Below are positions 12,404 through 25,500 of a stretch of 64,000 nt of DNA, piece by piece. The translations under genes and the position numbers were made by a program. This DNA comes from Talinum fruticosum (lineage: Eukaryota; Streptophyta; Magnoliopsida; Caryophyllales; Talinaceae): positions 6,942,001 to 7,006,000 of the forward strand of contig JAITYX010000008.1 of the NCBI GenBank assembly GCA_021018815.1, in the 5' to 3' direction. Numbering within the stretch: the stretch's first letter is position 1; every line of letters starts with the position of its first letter. The notes beneath the pieces are model-generated. The model saw nothing but the letters and a program-made list of their open reading frames with translations. It searched no databases and was not told where the DNA came from.

Positions 12404-12849
12404 CGTTTACTTGTGCGTTGGGTAGAGTGCAATGCATAATCTATCCATTAGTCCATGGAGAGAGAATAATAGGGAAGAGCAAAGGGCATATTTGTCTTTT
12501 GGATGCTAGGGATAGGCCATAGCCATGTTAAATGGAAAAAGAAAGACACGCGCGGTGAGCTGAGAGTGGGGATTAAAAAACATAAAAGGTGAAAAAGAAG
12601 AAAAATCCTCAAATTTCGCAAAAATAGCAGAGCACTCCAGTCCAAACTGTCGGAAGTGCCCAAGACCAAATGCAGAAAAAGCAAACATCCCACTACTCCC
12701 CACAAACATATTTTATCTTTTTTTTAAAAAAAAAAGAGAGAGAGAGTGAGAGGAGAGAGAAAATGCTCATGCTCCCATTTTGTCCCTTATTTTAGGATTT
12801 TACCTCCCTCTCATCTTCTCCACAGTGAATTCAGAGAGAGAGAATCCCA

Positions 12850-12856
12850 TATAAAA
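12850..12856 (+). promoter_or_regulatory. TATA box of the HD-ZIP III gene
   Basis: TATAAAA in the context CCATATAAAACAAAC lies downstream of GA-repeat runs (12733-12765 and 12835-12843). Transcription would start near 12880-12890, leaving a leader with one candidate intron before the ATG at 13834. Confidence 0.6.
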
Positions 12857-12931
12857 CAAACATTACTTCACCACACTCATTTCATTTCTGTTCAGCAGCT
12901 CTGAAAAACCCTGCCTTTGGTTCTCAGAGCA

Positions 12932-12985
12932 ATGTTCAAGGCACTGAAGGCCTTTCAGTTTGAGGTAAAGAGAAATCAAATCTAG
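12932..12985 (+). promoter_or_regulatory. Upstream ORF in the HD-ZIP III leader
   Basis: The first ATG after the predicted start opens MFKALKAFQFE and would stop at 12985 in unspliced RNA (17 codons). If the leader intron at 12965 is removed, the frame continues only a few codons into 13798 and beyond (RFGS, then stop). Either way it is a short uORF preceding the main ATG and could lower translation. Conservation is unknown. Confidence 0.35.
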
Positions 12986-13797
12986 GTTTTTATCAGGAAT
13001 ACTTGGTTGATCCAGAACAACTGTTTCAAGTGTTTTTGTTCCTTGAACAATTTCTGGGTTCTTTTCAATATTGCCTGTTTGTTTCTTTTTTCTTCTGTTT
13101 GTGCTGGGGGTGCCGGGGGGTTTGAAGAGAAAGGAGCATACTTTGAGAGTTGTATGTGTATCTCCTTCTAGGTTTAAATTTTTTGCAGTGTAGCTTCGTC
13201 TCAGTTGTTTTGAGGTTTAAAACTAAGGGAGAATCTGGGGTTTGTTGGAGACCCTTGTACAAGAAGAAAACTTTGAACTTTATTGCAGAGTAGTTTCTTG
13301 GATTTTCAGCTAAAAGGTGGAGTTTTAGCCTTGATAATGTGATTTTTTTCCTCAAAAGTTTTAGAATGTGGGTTTATCACATTTATCTAGTTTTCTTGAT
13401 TTTTGACATTTCATGGTGTAATCTTTCTCTCTCAATTGTGTAGGGGCTAGGTTTTAGTATCCATGGAACCCCCCAAAAAAAAAGGAAAACAGAAGAATAT
13501 ATTCCAAATGTTCGAAATTTATTCTTTCCTTAGGGTGAAAAAAAAACTAGGAATCACCTAGTACTGGCTCTTTTCCCTTTCTTGATTTATTGTTTCTTTG
13601 ACCGTGAATATGTTTTCTGAATATCCCTTTTGGAATCTGGATAAAAGGAAAAATGTTGTTTATGTTTTGTCCTACAAGTTTCTCTTTGTATTCTGATAAA
13701 AACAAAGGATTTAGTTAAAAGCAGCTGTTTTGTAATCCATTGATTTGAATTGAAGTTATAAATCTTGTTGTTGATTGGAATGCACATCTTATCTCAG
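12965..13797 (+). other. Candidate 5'-leader intron of the HD-ZIP III gene
   Basis: The donor TTTGAG|GTAAAG and the acceptor ATCTCAG|AGATT bound 833 T-rich bases with no supported reading frame. The acceptor lies 36 bases before the main ATG. RNA data would be needed to confirm these exact sites. Confidence 0.45.
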
Positions 13798-13833
13798 AGA
13801 TTTGGAAGTTGAAAGTGAGTAAAATTTGAAGGG

Positions 13834-16800
13834 ATGATGGCTGTGAACTCGGCCTGCAGGGATAAGATGGGGTTGGATTCTGGGAAATATGTTCGATATA
13901 CTCCCGAGCAAGTTGAAGCCCTCGAGAGGCTATACAACGAGTGCCCGAAACCCAGCTCCCTTCGCCGCCAACAGCTTATCCGGGAGTGCCCTATACTCTC
14001 CAATATCGAGCCCAAACAGATCAAAGTTTGGTTTCAAAACAGGAGGTATATTCGATCAATGTGGTGTTTTTTTGTGTTGTTTATCTGTCAAGGTTGGTCT
14101 AATCATATTTGTTTTATTTGTTTTGGTTGCGGGTTTCAGATGTAGGGAGAAGCAGAGGAAAGAGGCATCGAGATTGCAGGCGGTGAATCGGAAGCTGACA
14201 GCGATGAACAAGCTGTTGATGGAGGAAAATGATAGGCTACAGAAACAAGTGGCTCAGTTGGTTTATGAAAATAGTTATTTTCGCCAACAAACCCAAAATG
14301 TAAGAGCTTTTATGCGGTAGATAGTACTGAGCACACATGTTAATGTTACTGGCAATTGTTGTTTATGTTTCGTTAATATCAATTACTGAGGATCTGGCTT
14401 TTATGTGGTGCAGGCGGGGACACTAGCCACCACGGACACGAGCTGCGAGTCAGTGGTGACGAGTGGTCAGCAGCAAGCAACTTCTCAGCGTCCTCCCAAG
14501 GATGCTAGCCCTGCAGGGTAAATGGAAATGCTAGTTTTGCTGCCTTTTGTCTTTGGCTTGGGTTTACGCCCTTATATTTACTATTCTTGTATTTAGCTAC
14601 TAATGTCAGGAGGTTTTTGGTTTTGGTTTTGTTCCAGACTTGTGTCTATTGCAGAGGAAACTTTAGCAGAGTTTCTTTCGAAGGCAACTGGAACCGCTGT
14701 TGAGTGGATCCAAATGCCTGGGATGAAGGTAATTGTCCGTCAAGCTTTTGTCCACCTATCTCAATGACAAGGAAATACAGTTAGATGGCTTGTACAATAC
14801 TTAAATGTATACATAACCAGAAATAGGAGCTAACTGTTCTGTTTTACCAAGGAAGTGACTGTCGCTTCATTACTTTTGTTGGGCAGCCTGGTCCGGATTC
14901 CATTGGAATCATTGCTATTTCTCACGGATGCACTGGAGTGGCAGCTCGTGCATGCGGCCTTGTGAGTCTAGAACCCACAAGAGTAAGTTTTTCATGCAAC
15001 CAATTGCCATCCAATTATCATTTTCATCATTTCTCCAGACAGAAAGTTAGTTTGTGCTAATGATCTCTTTGTACAGGTGGCTGAAATTCTCAAAGATCGG
15101 CCCTCATGGTATCGTGATTGCCGAGCTGTGGATGTGATGAATGTCATGTCTACAGGAAATGGAGGAACCATCGAACTGCTATACATGCAGGTATAACCAA
15201 GATCCTATCTATTTTAAGCCTCTTATATCAGGCCAAATATGGAATGATAAGATTAACTAACCCTTCGTTTTTCATTGAAGCTCTATGCACTAACAACCTT
15301 GGCTCCAGCTCGTGATTTCTGGCTGATGCGCTACACATCTCTTCTAGAAGATGGCAGTGTTGTGGTGAGTGATGCCCAACCCTCTCTAAAGCGCCCCTGG
15401 TTTCCTATCGTTCCTGTTATCTTCAAAGCAATTTGCTTACATTCTTTGCATTTTAGATTTGCGAGAGATCACTAAACAACACTCAGAATGGTCCCAGCAT
15501 GCCATCGGTGCAACATTTTGTAAGAGCGGAAATGTTGCCAAGTGGGTATCTGATTAGACCTTGTGAAGGCGGCGGGTCCATCATTCATGTTGTTGATCAT
15601 ATGGACCTGGAGGTATGTGAATTACATTAGTTGCATCCTGAAGAATGTTTTCTTGTGCAATATGAGGAAGGTCTTTATCTTACTGTTGTTATTCCGCTGA
15701 ACCAGCCATGGAGGGTTCCTGAAGTGTTACGGCCCCTGTATGAGTCATCCGCTTTGCTTGCACAAAGAACTACTATGGCTGTAAGAGTCTTGTCTTAATT
15801 CATTGCAATCAATACTTTAAAAATAACGAAAAATACAAACTTCAACAAAATTGAGCAGCCTATGACATTGTTATCTTAATACTCTTATACGGCTTCCTTT
15901 CAGGCTTTACGGCAACTGAGACAGATTTCACAGGAGATTTCTCAACCGAATGTCACTGGCTTTGGGAGAAGACCAGCAGCCTTACGTGCACTCAGCCAGA
16001 GGCTGAGCAAGTAGGTTCCTCAACCTTAAGCTATCTGAATGGCATTTACTCAACTTAATGGAATGTTTATTTATGATGACCTACGACTTTCTTGCATAGG
16101 GGTTTTAATGAAGCAGTAAATGGATTTATGGACGAAGGTTGGTCTATGATGGACAGCGATGGCATTGATGATGTAACTATTCTGGTTAATTCATCTCCTA
16201 GCAAATTGCTGGGGGCAAATCCTTACTACAACAATGGATTTCCTTCTGTGGGTACAGCAGTGCTATGTGCCAGAGCCTCCATGCTTTTACAGGTATTTTT
16301 TTACGAATCTCACATGGAAAAATCGTATGTTGGCTTCTTTTTCTTCCCCTGCCAATTTACATGTCATAGTGTCACCGAGGATCTAGGCCTAAAAACTTGG
16401 TCATTTTCGCAAGAACATCGTATTCTAATCTTAGATGAAGGATCAAGGCCTCAATGGCCAATACTCCTGTTAATGTCAAATACCCAATGCAGGTATTAGG
16501 GGTAAAACAAAGACTACAGGTAAATAGAAGAACACGAGGAACACCATTCTCCCTTGATCTACAAAAATTTGTCTACAGTTGTTAATTTTGTGGGACTCAG
16601 TGCTAACTTTCTAGTTCATAATTGGCCAAGAATTGTATGACCATATACTGGGTTACGGCTTAGAGCGACACTAGCTAGAGCACTTGGAAAAAGGTTTTTC
16701 CTGAACTGATATATATGCATAAATTTTATATACAATTCTTTCTGTCTACATTCTTTGCTGCCTTTTGATTCTTTTGTCATTGTTATTCACCCACTGTTTC

Positions 16801-18888
16801 TTTCTTACCTAGTTTCAAACTAATTTTCCCGTAATGGCTATATGCAGAATGTCCCTCCTGCCGTACTCCTTCGTTTCTTGCGAGAACATCGATCTGAGTG
16901 GGCTGACAGCGGCATCGATGCTTATGCAGCAGCAGCTGTCAAAGCTGCACCTTGTCCCTTACCCGTGTCTCGCACTGGATGTGTTGGGGGTCAAGTCATT
17001 CTTCCGTTAGCTCACACAATTGAAAATGAAGAGGCAAGTGATTTACCTCCTGTTTCTTTTAAAGGGGCCTGATCTCTTTTATATGTTACATGTACATAAT
17101 AACAAATATTGGTTGCAACAGTTCATGGAGGTCGTTAGGCTTGAAAATCTTGGACAGTATCGAGAGGACATGTTTATGCCTGGAGACATCTTTCTATTGC
17201 AGGTAAGGTTACTTTAATTGTATCATTACATTGATGCAAATTTTCGGCCCTATTTTCATGCTAAAATAGCATTAGAAACTAACGTAGTTCTGCTTTCTTT
17301 TGGCTTTTCAGCTTTGCAGTGGAGTAGATGAAAATGCGGTTGGGGCCTGTGCAGAACTTGTTTTTGCTCCAATTGATGCATCTTTCTCTGACGATGCTCC
17401 TCTTCTTCCATCTGGGTTCCGCATCATTCCGATCGAATCTTCAAAGGTGAGCATATAGTTGCATATCTTGATCTCCTCAGAACACAGGGTTTACTATTGT
17501 CATTGTTGAATTTTCCTTGCTGGGGGTCTGCAATATTGATTCTTGCTGAGGATTAATGGTTTTGGTGATCGCTTTTTTTTTTTTTTATAATTCTGATGGG
17601 TGATTGGTTTTTAGGATGTTTCAAGCCCCAAATGCACTCTTGACCTAACATCTGCCCTCGAGGTTGGCCCGGCTGGAAGCAAAACAGTTGGTGATAACAA
17701 TGGCTGCTCAGGGAACAACAAATCTGTGATGACAATAGCTTTTCAGTTCGCTTTTGAGATTCATCTTCAAGATAGTGTTGCTGCCATGGCACGGCAGTAT
17801 GTTAGGAGTATAATATCTTCTGTTCAAAGGGTAGCATCAGCCCTCTCCCCTTCTCGCTTCAGTTCTCTTAGTGGTTCACCTTTATCTCCCGGAACTCCTG
17901 AAGCTCAGACTCTTGCTCGTTGGATTTGTCAAAGCTACAGGTTAGTGATTTTGAGGTCTTTCTAAAAGTTCTATGCGGTGTGTCACAATACTAGACGCCT
18001 TGTCAAACTCGGTGACAGGATACATATCTGTGTTATCTTAATGTATCTTGTATTTATTCATTTTCCTACAGATGCTACTTGGGTGTGGACTTGCTCAAAT
18101 CTGGTAATGAGGAAGGGGAATCCGTACTCAAAACACTATGGAACCATTCAGACGCTATCTTGTGCTGCTCTTTGAAGGTACCATCGAGAACCTAGGACCA
18201 AGAGAATTTCTTAGCGCCTTTTAGTCATGAACTCAGTGCTCATTCCTTTGATTCTAATTGATATGAAAGACCTGAAAACCAAAACTGACCTAACAGCTAG
18301 ACTCGTGATGACTGATAGGCACTGTGCATTGCATTACATTGCATTTTCCTGACAAATTTACTGGACAAACTAATGGCAGCCTTGAGCATGACCTTATGCA
18401 AAATGACCCCACAAACACGATCAAACAAGTGTGCATAGAGTTCATGAGACACACAGGGCTTTCGATTCTTGTAAATAATATGCTCATGTTCACTTGGAAA
18501 TGAATGCAGGCGCTGCCAGTTTTTACATTTGCTAATCAAGCAGGACTAGACATGCTAGAGACTACCCTAGTTGCACTGCAAGATATCACACTGGAAAAGA
18601 TTTTCGATGAGCAAGGACGTAAGACCCTCTTTTCTGAGCTGCCCCAGATAATGCAACAGGTAGAATCTCAGAAAGATTTACTCTCTTTCACCTGTTTACC
18701 ATTGAGAAGTGTAAAAATCTCATTTTTTAACCCGCAATGCAGGGTTTCATATGCCTACAAGGGGGATCTGCTTGTCGAGCATGGGAAGGCCGATCTCATA
18801 CGAGCGAGCAGTGGCTTGGAAGGTGTCAAACGACGCTGAGGATGCTCAGTGCATGTGCTTTATGTTCATTAACTGGTCTTTTGTTTGA
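13834..18888 (+). CDS. HB8: Class III HD-ZIP transcription factor, ATHB8-like
   Basis: A nuclear DNA-binding regulator; in Arabidopsis ATHB8 marks procambium and promotes vascular differentiation. Coding exons are 13834-14045, 14140-14299, 14414-14517, 14638-14728, 14887-14982, 15077-15190, 15281-15364, 15457-15612, 15706-15780, 15904-16010, 16100-16292, 16848-17033, 17122-17202, 17312-17446, 17615-17940, 18072-18177, 18510-18659 and 18743-18888; 18 exons is typical of the family. Domains in order: homeodomain (about residues 18-78, with IKVWFQNRR), leucine zipper (about 80-115), START (about 155-370), and a MEKHLA C-terminus. Assignment to ATHB8 rests on ENSYFRQ, TLATTDTSCESVV, SQEISQPNVTG and CYLGVDLLK. 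The last exon has one G too few at 18761-18765. With six G it ends INWSFV at 18888 (about 840 residues; ATHB8 is about 833). As given, the frame runs on to 18952 and loses the conserved end. The START region carries the miR165/166 site. Confidence 0.95.
14718..14896 (+). promoter_or_regulatory. miR165/166 target site split by an intron
   Basis: The spliced sequence joins CTGGGATGAAG (14718-14728, exon 4) to CCTGGTCCGG (14887-14896, exon 5). Together they form the 21-nt site found in HD-ZIP III mRNAs, encoding the PGMKPGP stretch of the START domain. It pairs with miR166 with few mismatches. Because intron 4 interrupts it, the site exists only in spliced RNA. The same split is known in Arabidopsis family members. 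Confidence 0.93.
17034..17121 (+). other. Non-canonical GC-AG intron (intron 12 of HB8)
   Basis: Exon 12 ends GAAGAG and the intron begins GCAAGT, closing at TTGCAACAG before TTCATGGAG. Only this boundary keeps the conserved protein run ENEEFMEVV in frame. The flanking bases (AG|GCAAGT) match the strong consensus typical of GC donors. A single base error in the assembly (T read as C) is the alternative. Confidence 0.85.
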
Positions 18889-19910
18889 GATTTCTGAGCA
18901 GAGTTATGATCTTCGATCATTTACAGAACGTAGCTCCTTTCTTTTAACTTAGGAAAATCTAGGGGAAGCGATGACGACGGATGGATACATTTTAGTATGG
19001 CTGATTTTGAGCTGCCCTAGAACAACATTTAGGCCATACTTTTTCTTTATTTTTACTTTTCTCCTTTTTGGATGGGAGTTTCTGTTGATACTTTGACCAC
19101 TTATTTATGAGATGATGTTTTATTGCTAGAGATCTTTTTAATCCCATTCGACTGCTTTTCCTCTCTTTATCTTCTCCTTGGAATTCTTAAAGCTATAACA
19201 CATACTTGTTGAAGGATCAAACCTTGGATATGAAAACTTGTCGAGAGTATGAAATTACCGCTGCCTCTATGACCAATATAACCCACTAGTCTATGACCAA
19301 TATAAATCTATTCTAACTTCTGCTTCTTGAATCCAAGGTGAAAATCCAACATTCAAATTTAACTATAGTATTAAATTTGGAAACCCTTTTAACAAAAATA
19401 AATGAAAAAAGCACACCCAACCAGCCTATGTACATCCGAACTCGAGCCGGAGCCAAAACTTTCGAGCTGGAGCCAAAACTTCACAGGCCCAGTGAATTTT
19501 GAGCCAAACTCAACTACAACTATCAGGCTTAAGCTCGGCTCAACTCGTTTACTCCCTAAAAAGTGGAATGGGGATGTTTTTATAATATGACATTTTAAAA
19601 CTGCGTACGTGGTTATTAGAAAATAGTTATAATCAGTATTACTAATCTGACTGATAATATTTGATAGAATGCTTTTTCACCTCAAATAAATTTGGGGGAT
19701 TGGCTTATCATTCTTTCAACGACGTGGATCCTCCTGTAGATTTGCTGGGAAAGAAGTCGAGATTTACACGAAGATTTAAAAGGAACAAAAGTTATTTCCA
19801 GAACTCAAAGATTTAGCAGCGGCAGCATCTTGTACGTAATGGGTTGATATTGCTGAAATAGCCGTCAATGTTCAATAGTCTGTGTCAGTGACAAGCAACA
19901 CTAGTCTAAT

Positions 19911-20089
19911 ACTTATACCATGGACCCGGATTTATAGACATAGGTAATATGATACAATTAATAACAGAGAATCTATTCGTTTTTAGAAAGGGAGAGCATG
20001 GAAATGAAAAGTTAGATTTTAAAAAATTAAAATAAACGATCATATATAGTAACTTGTTTCTATAGATCCGAGTGCATGGTAGAATTTGT
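19911..20089. mobile_element. MITE with ACTTATACCATGGACCC terminus, copy 1
   Basis: It begins ACTTATACCATGGACCCGGA. Its right end, read on the minus strand, begins ACAAATTCTACCATGCACTC, an imperfect inverted match. The interior word tttttagaaag and the run tttaaaaaattaaaataaa also occur in the copy at 21753-21932. It is non-coding and about 180 bp long. Confidence 0.5.
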
Positions 20090-21752
20090 CATACTAGTCC
20101 CCCTAACCTGAAACTATTATTATGCAATATTTGTTTTTATATTTCTTATCTTTAATTCTCTATATCACTGTAGTTCAGCTCACTGTTGATTTATAAGAAA
20201 TAAAACTCTCACATTTTTCTAATTCATAAGACTCAAACCCCGATACCTTTTTCAATGGAAACAGTTTCAACTTATATGAACGAACTTGTGTTGAAATATG
20301 CCTGTATCTTTAATATAAGACTATCTATTTTCACAACACCCCTACAAAAGACCGACGGAGTGATGGATGCCATATAAAACACTTTTCGTAATCCAAAAAG
20401 GTTTGATTCTTATGATTCATGCTTGTTCCTTTGAAGTGAGGGAGTGATTTTGAGTGCGACTTAAGGCCATTCTACATCATATTGAGTCACATGGCTCTAA
20501 GTTGTCTCAATTTCCACATTTCCCATGACTAGGGGCAAAATTATGATGATTGAGTGTTGTTGTTTTTCTTTTCTAGGGCAAAAGGGAAAGGGGAGAAGCA
20601 TTCAAGTAGAGTGAGATGGATGAAAGTCTCTTTCTTTGATCCATACTTTTACCACCAACCAACCTCTTGAAACTAGGAAAGGTAAATAAATAAGGCATGG
20701 TGGGGGTAAATCTTCAAGTCAAACCTTGAAATAAAAGATTCCTAGGGTCTTATCAATTTGTATGATAATATAGGCGACTTTCAAAACTCATCATTCAAAT
20801 TCAGATTACTTTCCAATTATTCCAACTTTCAACTCTTATATTGTGGACCTAGAACCTGTAGCCTCGGGTCACGTGTCGTTCAATAGTTGGACACATATGA
20901 ATTTAGAGAGGTGCTTAAATGAGAGAAAACAAAACGAGTCTGTTTTTTTTATCTCCTAGTGTCTTAGATTTATAAATGCGGGTCTAGAACATATAAAATA
21001 TTTTGTGTCACTTTAGAGGAGAGATTAATAACCTTTTTATTTTCCATTTACGACATATAATCTCAAATGTGTAAAACAAATGTCCATATGGATATGCTGG
21101 TATTTGGAAATTACCCAAAAAAAAAGAAAAAGAAAAATGAAGATCTTGCTGGAGATGAGCTTTATTAAAAATTTCTGTCTCATCCCTATATTTTGCCAAA
21201 AGGTACAATTACACATAATTGTTTCAAAAATATTGAGTAGACCCTATTATGAGTTCCCATAAAAGTAAAAAAAGTAAATAATAATAAAAAATAATACACA
21301 AAAAAGACAACACACACACACATAACAATAGGAATTTAATTGGAGACCTTACATCCTATGTAACTCATTATTTTTAGGTTTTTTTTTTTTTTTTTTACAG
21401 AGGATGGCCACCACTAATTATAAGATTTAAGAAACTTATATTTGATTTTTATTTGATTAGGAGAAAAAGAACACTTTTTTTTTCAAAATAAAAAAATAAA
21501 ACAGAACATTCATTTTATGTCATGGAATTCTTATATTTCCAACAATATTTGCTACATTGTCCATTATCTTTCCTTTTTTATGGGTCGTCGTACTATATGA
21601 TCTATAACCTTGGTTTAATTAATGAAGCCCCAACTCCTAACTTTTCAAAGCCATGCTTAAATATTAAATTTAGAAAAAAAACAACTTCCTTTTATTTCCA
21701 TTGATTGGTCTTGAGAAATAATTTGAAAGTATTTTAAATTGCCCAGGCCAAA

Positions 21753-21932
21753 ACTTATACTATGAACCCGGAACTATAAATCCGATAAAATGACAAAATT
21801 TAGGAGATGAAATCTTATCTTTTTAGAAAGTGAGACTACGGAAATATGAATGAATTTTAAAAAATTAAAATAAAATACCATTTATGATAAATTAGATGTA
21901 TTGTAGAGACACGAGTTCATGGTATAACTTGT
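21753..21932. mobile_element. MITE of the same family, copy 2
   Basis: It begins ACTTATACTATGAACCCGGA and ends, read inward, ACAAGTTATACCATGAACTC. It lies in the same orientation as copy 1 and shares its interior words. The better right terminus here defines the inverted repeat (TTATAC-ATGAAC). Superfamily and target duplication are not resolved. Confidence 0.5.
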
Positions 21933-22234
21933 AGCTTTGGGCTTACCTTGCAAGGTAGGCTAGGAATTACCGTATAATGTTAAGAAGCCTCTACACTTTT
22001 CCCCTCGTGCAATAGAATTGAAGATGAGACGACTAGCATATGGTGCTTCTTTAACCTTCCTAATCCATTCTCCTAGGCAACAAATACACCACAAGGTGCT
22101 GCAGCTGACCACTTCTGACCACCTTGAACAATCGGTATCATTGAACACTTAGGACCACCATTAGGCTTGTTGGATGGGAGAAGGGGACTTTCGTGGTGGG
22201 CTTTTGGCCGGTACAAACAGAGGTCATCACAGGC

Positions 22235-22240
22235 TTTATT
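22235..22240 (-). terminator. Candidate poly(A) signal of LeuRS
   Basis: AATAAA on the minus strand, about 310 bases after the LeuRS stop codon at 22548-22550. Plant signals are loose, so other A-rich sites in 22380-22440 may be used instead. Confidence 0.3.
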
Positions 22241-22547
22241 GGGAAGAGAAGAAAACAGGGACCATTTACTATGGGACACTGGGAATCTTATCTGGTTTGA
22301 AACATGAGCAAATTCTCAACCAGGCACAAACACATGAGCGATGTCAGACAAGCAGTATGGTCTATTTGATCAGGTCTAGACAAAAAATAAATTAGAACCC
22401 AAATTATGAAAGCAAAAAAAAAAATTAAACAAAATTCAAGTGCTAGACATTCAGGAAAGTATATATGGTCAATCACAGGAGTAAAAATTGCCAGAGACAA
22501 AAAAAGACTAAAACATATCCAAAACCAGAGATGATTCTAGTGTTTCA

Positions 22548-25500
22548 TCACTGTGTCAAAAAGATAGCAGTCGGATTACCCGGGGATGGAGGATTTTGAT
22601 TAAGCACCGAAGTCAAAGGTCCAGCTTTAGCAACAGCATCCGGGTCATTAAACGACAAGATCTCCACACGCTCCAATCCAAGCTGCCTCCTGATCAACTC
22701 CAGGTTCTCAGAAAGGACCTCGATTTCCCCGAATGGAAGCTTCAGATCCAAGGCATGAGGCCCTAGTGAGAGGGTCTCATCCTTTTGAACCTGATGAATG
22801 GCATGCAAAGCTTCTGTACTTGCTTGAAATTTGAAGCCTGCCCAATCTCACTCTTCTGCAATGCTGCCATGATTTCACTATCGGGGGCAAAGGTCTGAGT
22901 TTTAGAGTCAAAATTGCTCTGGAGTATTCTCAAGCACTCTTCTTTCCACCCATCATATCTATCATTGACGTAGATCAACCCAGTTAATTGCTTGTCTTCT
23001 GTAAGCTGTGTCACAGCAGGGGCTCCCTTCTTGTTGCCCTTCTTTGAGCCCATAAATTGCTTCTGGAGAAGCTTCCTCATTAGGACAATTGAATCTTGCA
23101 AATATTTGTTGGCCCTCTTGAGGGTTAAGTCAGGTGCATCTGCAGTAGGCCAGCCAGCTTTTACTGCAAAGCCTTCCTTCTTCAAAAGCTCCCTCCAAAC
23201 ATACTCACCATAATGAGGGCAAATCGGGGTAATCAGTCGTGTTTGGATATCCATGAATCGCCACACCAAATCCCTGTTCATGCCACCATCGCCACAAGAG
23301 AAACGATATTCATCCCTAGCAGCTTGCAGGTCATAAAATCCATTCTTGAGAGCCTCACGGAACATGTAGTTTTGGTAGTGTTGTTCGGTCAGTTTGATGG
23401 CCAAGTTAATCTCATTTGCAAAAACCCGATCTGCATAGGTGGATGGGGGCCAGCTCTCAATGCCGACTCAGCTGCAAGTACCTCCTCCATCCATGCAATT
23501 TCTTTGGTGAGTCGCAGGATTGCAGCATTTGCAGTTTCAAACACAAAATTTGCATCATCAACACCATCACCAGCATCAGCAAGAGCAAAACGTGTGGCAT
23601 CCGCAGAGAATTCCTGGATAGACTGGCGCAGAGTCCTGAAGTTACCAGTGGATTTGGACATCTTCTCAGAGTTGAGCAATATATGTCCATTGCATCTGAA
23701 CCCACGAGGCCACTGGTGCTTGTCAAAGATTGCCGTGTGATTATAAATACAAAATGTCAGATGGTTCTGGATAAGGTCTTTGCCAGATACCCGAAGATCA
23801 AATGGGTACCAGTATTCAAATTCCTTCTTCATTTGCCGCAGCAAATTTGGATCAATATCTGATGATTGGGGAAGAGAACCGCCACAGAACAGATAATCCC
23901 AAACCTCATCAGTCAACTGCTCTGGCTTTATTGAACCAATATTAGATCCATACATATCCCCATTTTGCAGAAAGTGAGCAACAGTGTAATAAGCCATGTA
24001 TATGGTTGAATCAGACAAGGATTCCACAAGGAATTGTTCATCCCAAGGAATGCGAGTCCCAAGACCAAATGATCTAGAACAGGCCCACTGGTTTAGCCAA
24101 CTCAAAGTGTGCTCAAAACCATGACGTGTCTCATCAGAGTAGAGATTCATGTTAGCCAAGCATTCCTCAGCTAGTTTCTTCCATTCAGATTCACCATAGG
24201 TGATGTACCACTGGTCTGTTAGAGCCACAACACATTCATCACCTGATCTAGACATAACCCGCTTCTCCGGCTCACTATACATGATGGCCTGGCCCTGTTC
24301 TAAAAGCATTTTTCTGACCTTTGGCTTGGCATCCTGGACCTTTTCCCCAGTAAATTCTCCAACAAGCATAGTCCCTTCAGTGAAACCCCTCAAATAAGTC
24401 AATCTCTTTGCTTCTGCGAGCTTCTCTTTCTCATTCTGACTCTTGATCTTCAAATCAGTGCAGACTTTCTCAGCAGGTTTGTCCCCAAATTCAGGGATAT
24501 TAATAATGGGAATGATTTCAAACGGCAGTATCCACTCATCTTTCACACCATATTTTGCTCTCAAAGCTGGCTTGGCCTTCAAATCATGCAAGGCCATATA
24601 ATCATCAGGAGCATCACTAGGGACGCTGGTCACTATCCCAGTACCCTTGTCTGTCAAGATGGTTAACATAGGAAGTGTATAAATAATCTCATTAAACGAG
24701 AGTGGCGACCTCAAAGGCAGACCAATCAGATCATGACCAGTAAGTTCGACCAAGCAAGTCGGCTTCTCTGGGACTTTGGAGTATCTCTGATATGCAAGAT
24801 TCAAAGCTGCTCGATGAGTAAGGATGAAGACATCTGTATCGTTGATTTCAAAAGCTCCGTACTTTCCGTCAGGCAAAACCCAAGCATTTGTTTGCCCATA
24901 CATTGTTTCTGGCCTTAAAGTTGCAGCACCTAAAAACACGTTTCTCCCCTCTAAAACACTCAGCTTGGCTGGAAATGGTGCAACAAGTTCCATCTTGATT
25001 ATGGTGTATTCTTGGGGCTGAACCCCTCGCCAGATGCTCTGTCATGGTCAGCACATGGTTGCCCATCTAAAGGTGAGTATATGGTGTACCTTAAGTCCTT
25101 TACAATCTTACCAGCAGACTTAAGCTTCCTCATCTGCCATCTTACAAAGGAATCAAAGAATGGATTAATGTCTGTAGTGACAAAAGAACGCCTCCAGTCA
25201 ACACCCAAGCCAAAAAGCTTCAGGTCATCAACAGCCAATTGCGGAAAATGAGTAACCCATTTATATGGATCCTGGAACTTAGAGATATCAGCATCAGAAA
25301 GGTCAAAACTACGCATGATCTCCCACTGGTACAGCTGTGTACCAGTTTTAGCAGCAGCCTTTGACTTCTTGCCTTTAAACTTATCAGGAGCGGCTTGTGA
25401 CTCAGCATTTGCATCCTCTTGTTCTGATGGCTGACTGGTTTCTTCCTCCACTACAGATGGAAACACAGGTGGATCCCCAAACTGTTGAATTTCTCTGGCA

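Larger units (their letters stand above)
18889..22234. other. HB8 3' region and intergenic DNA
   Basis: The first 200-300 bases are the likely 3' UTR of the HD-ZIP gene. The rest is AT-rich, with two copies of one MITE family (19911-20089 and 21753-21932). A stretch at 21960-22290 has overlapping short minus-strand frames without recognisable domains; it lies at or beyond the end of the LeuRS transcript. Confidence 0.5.
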
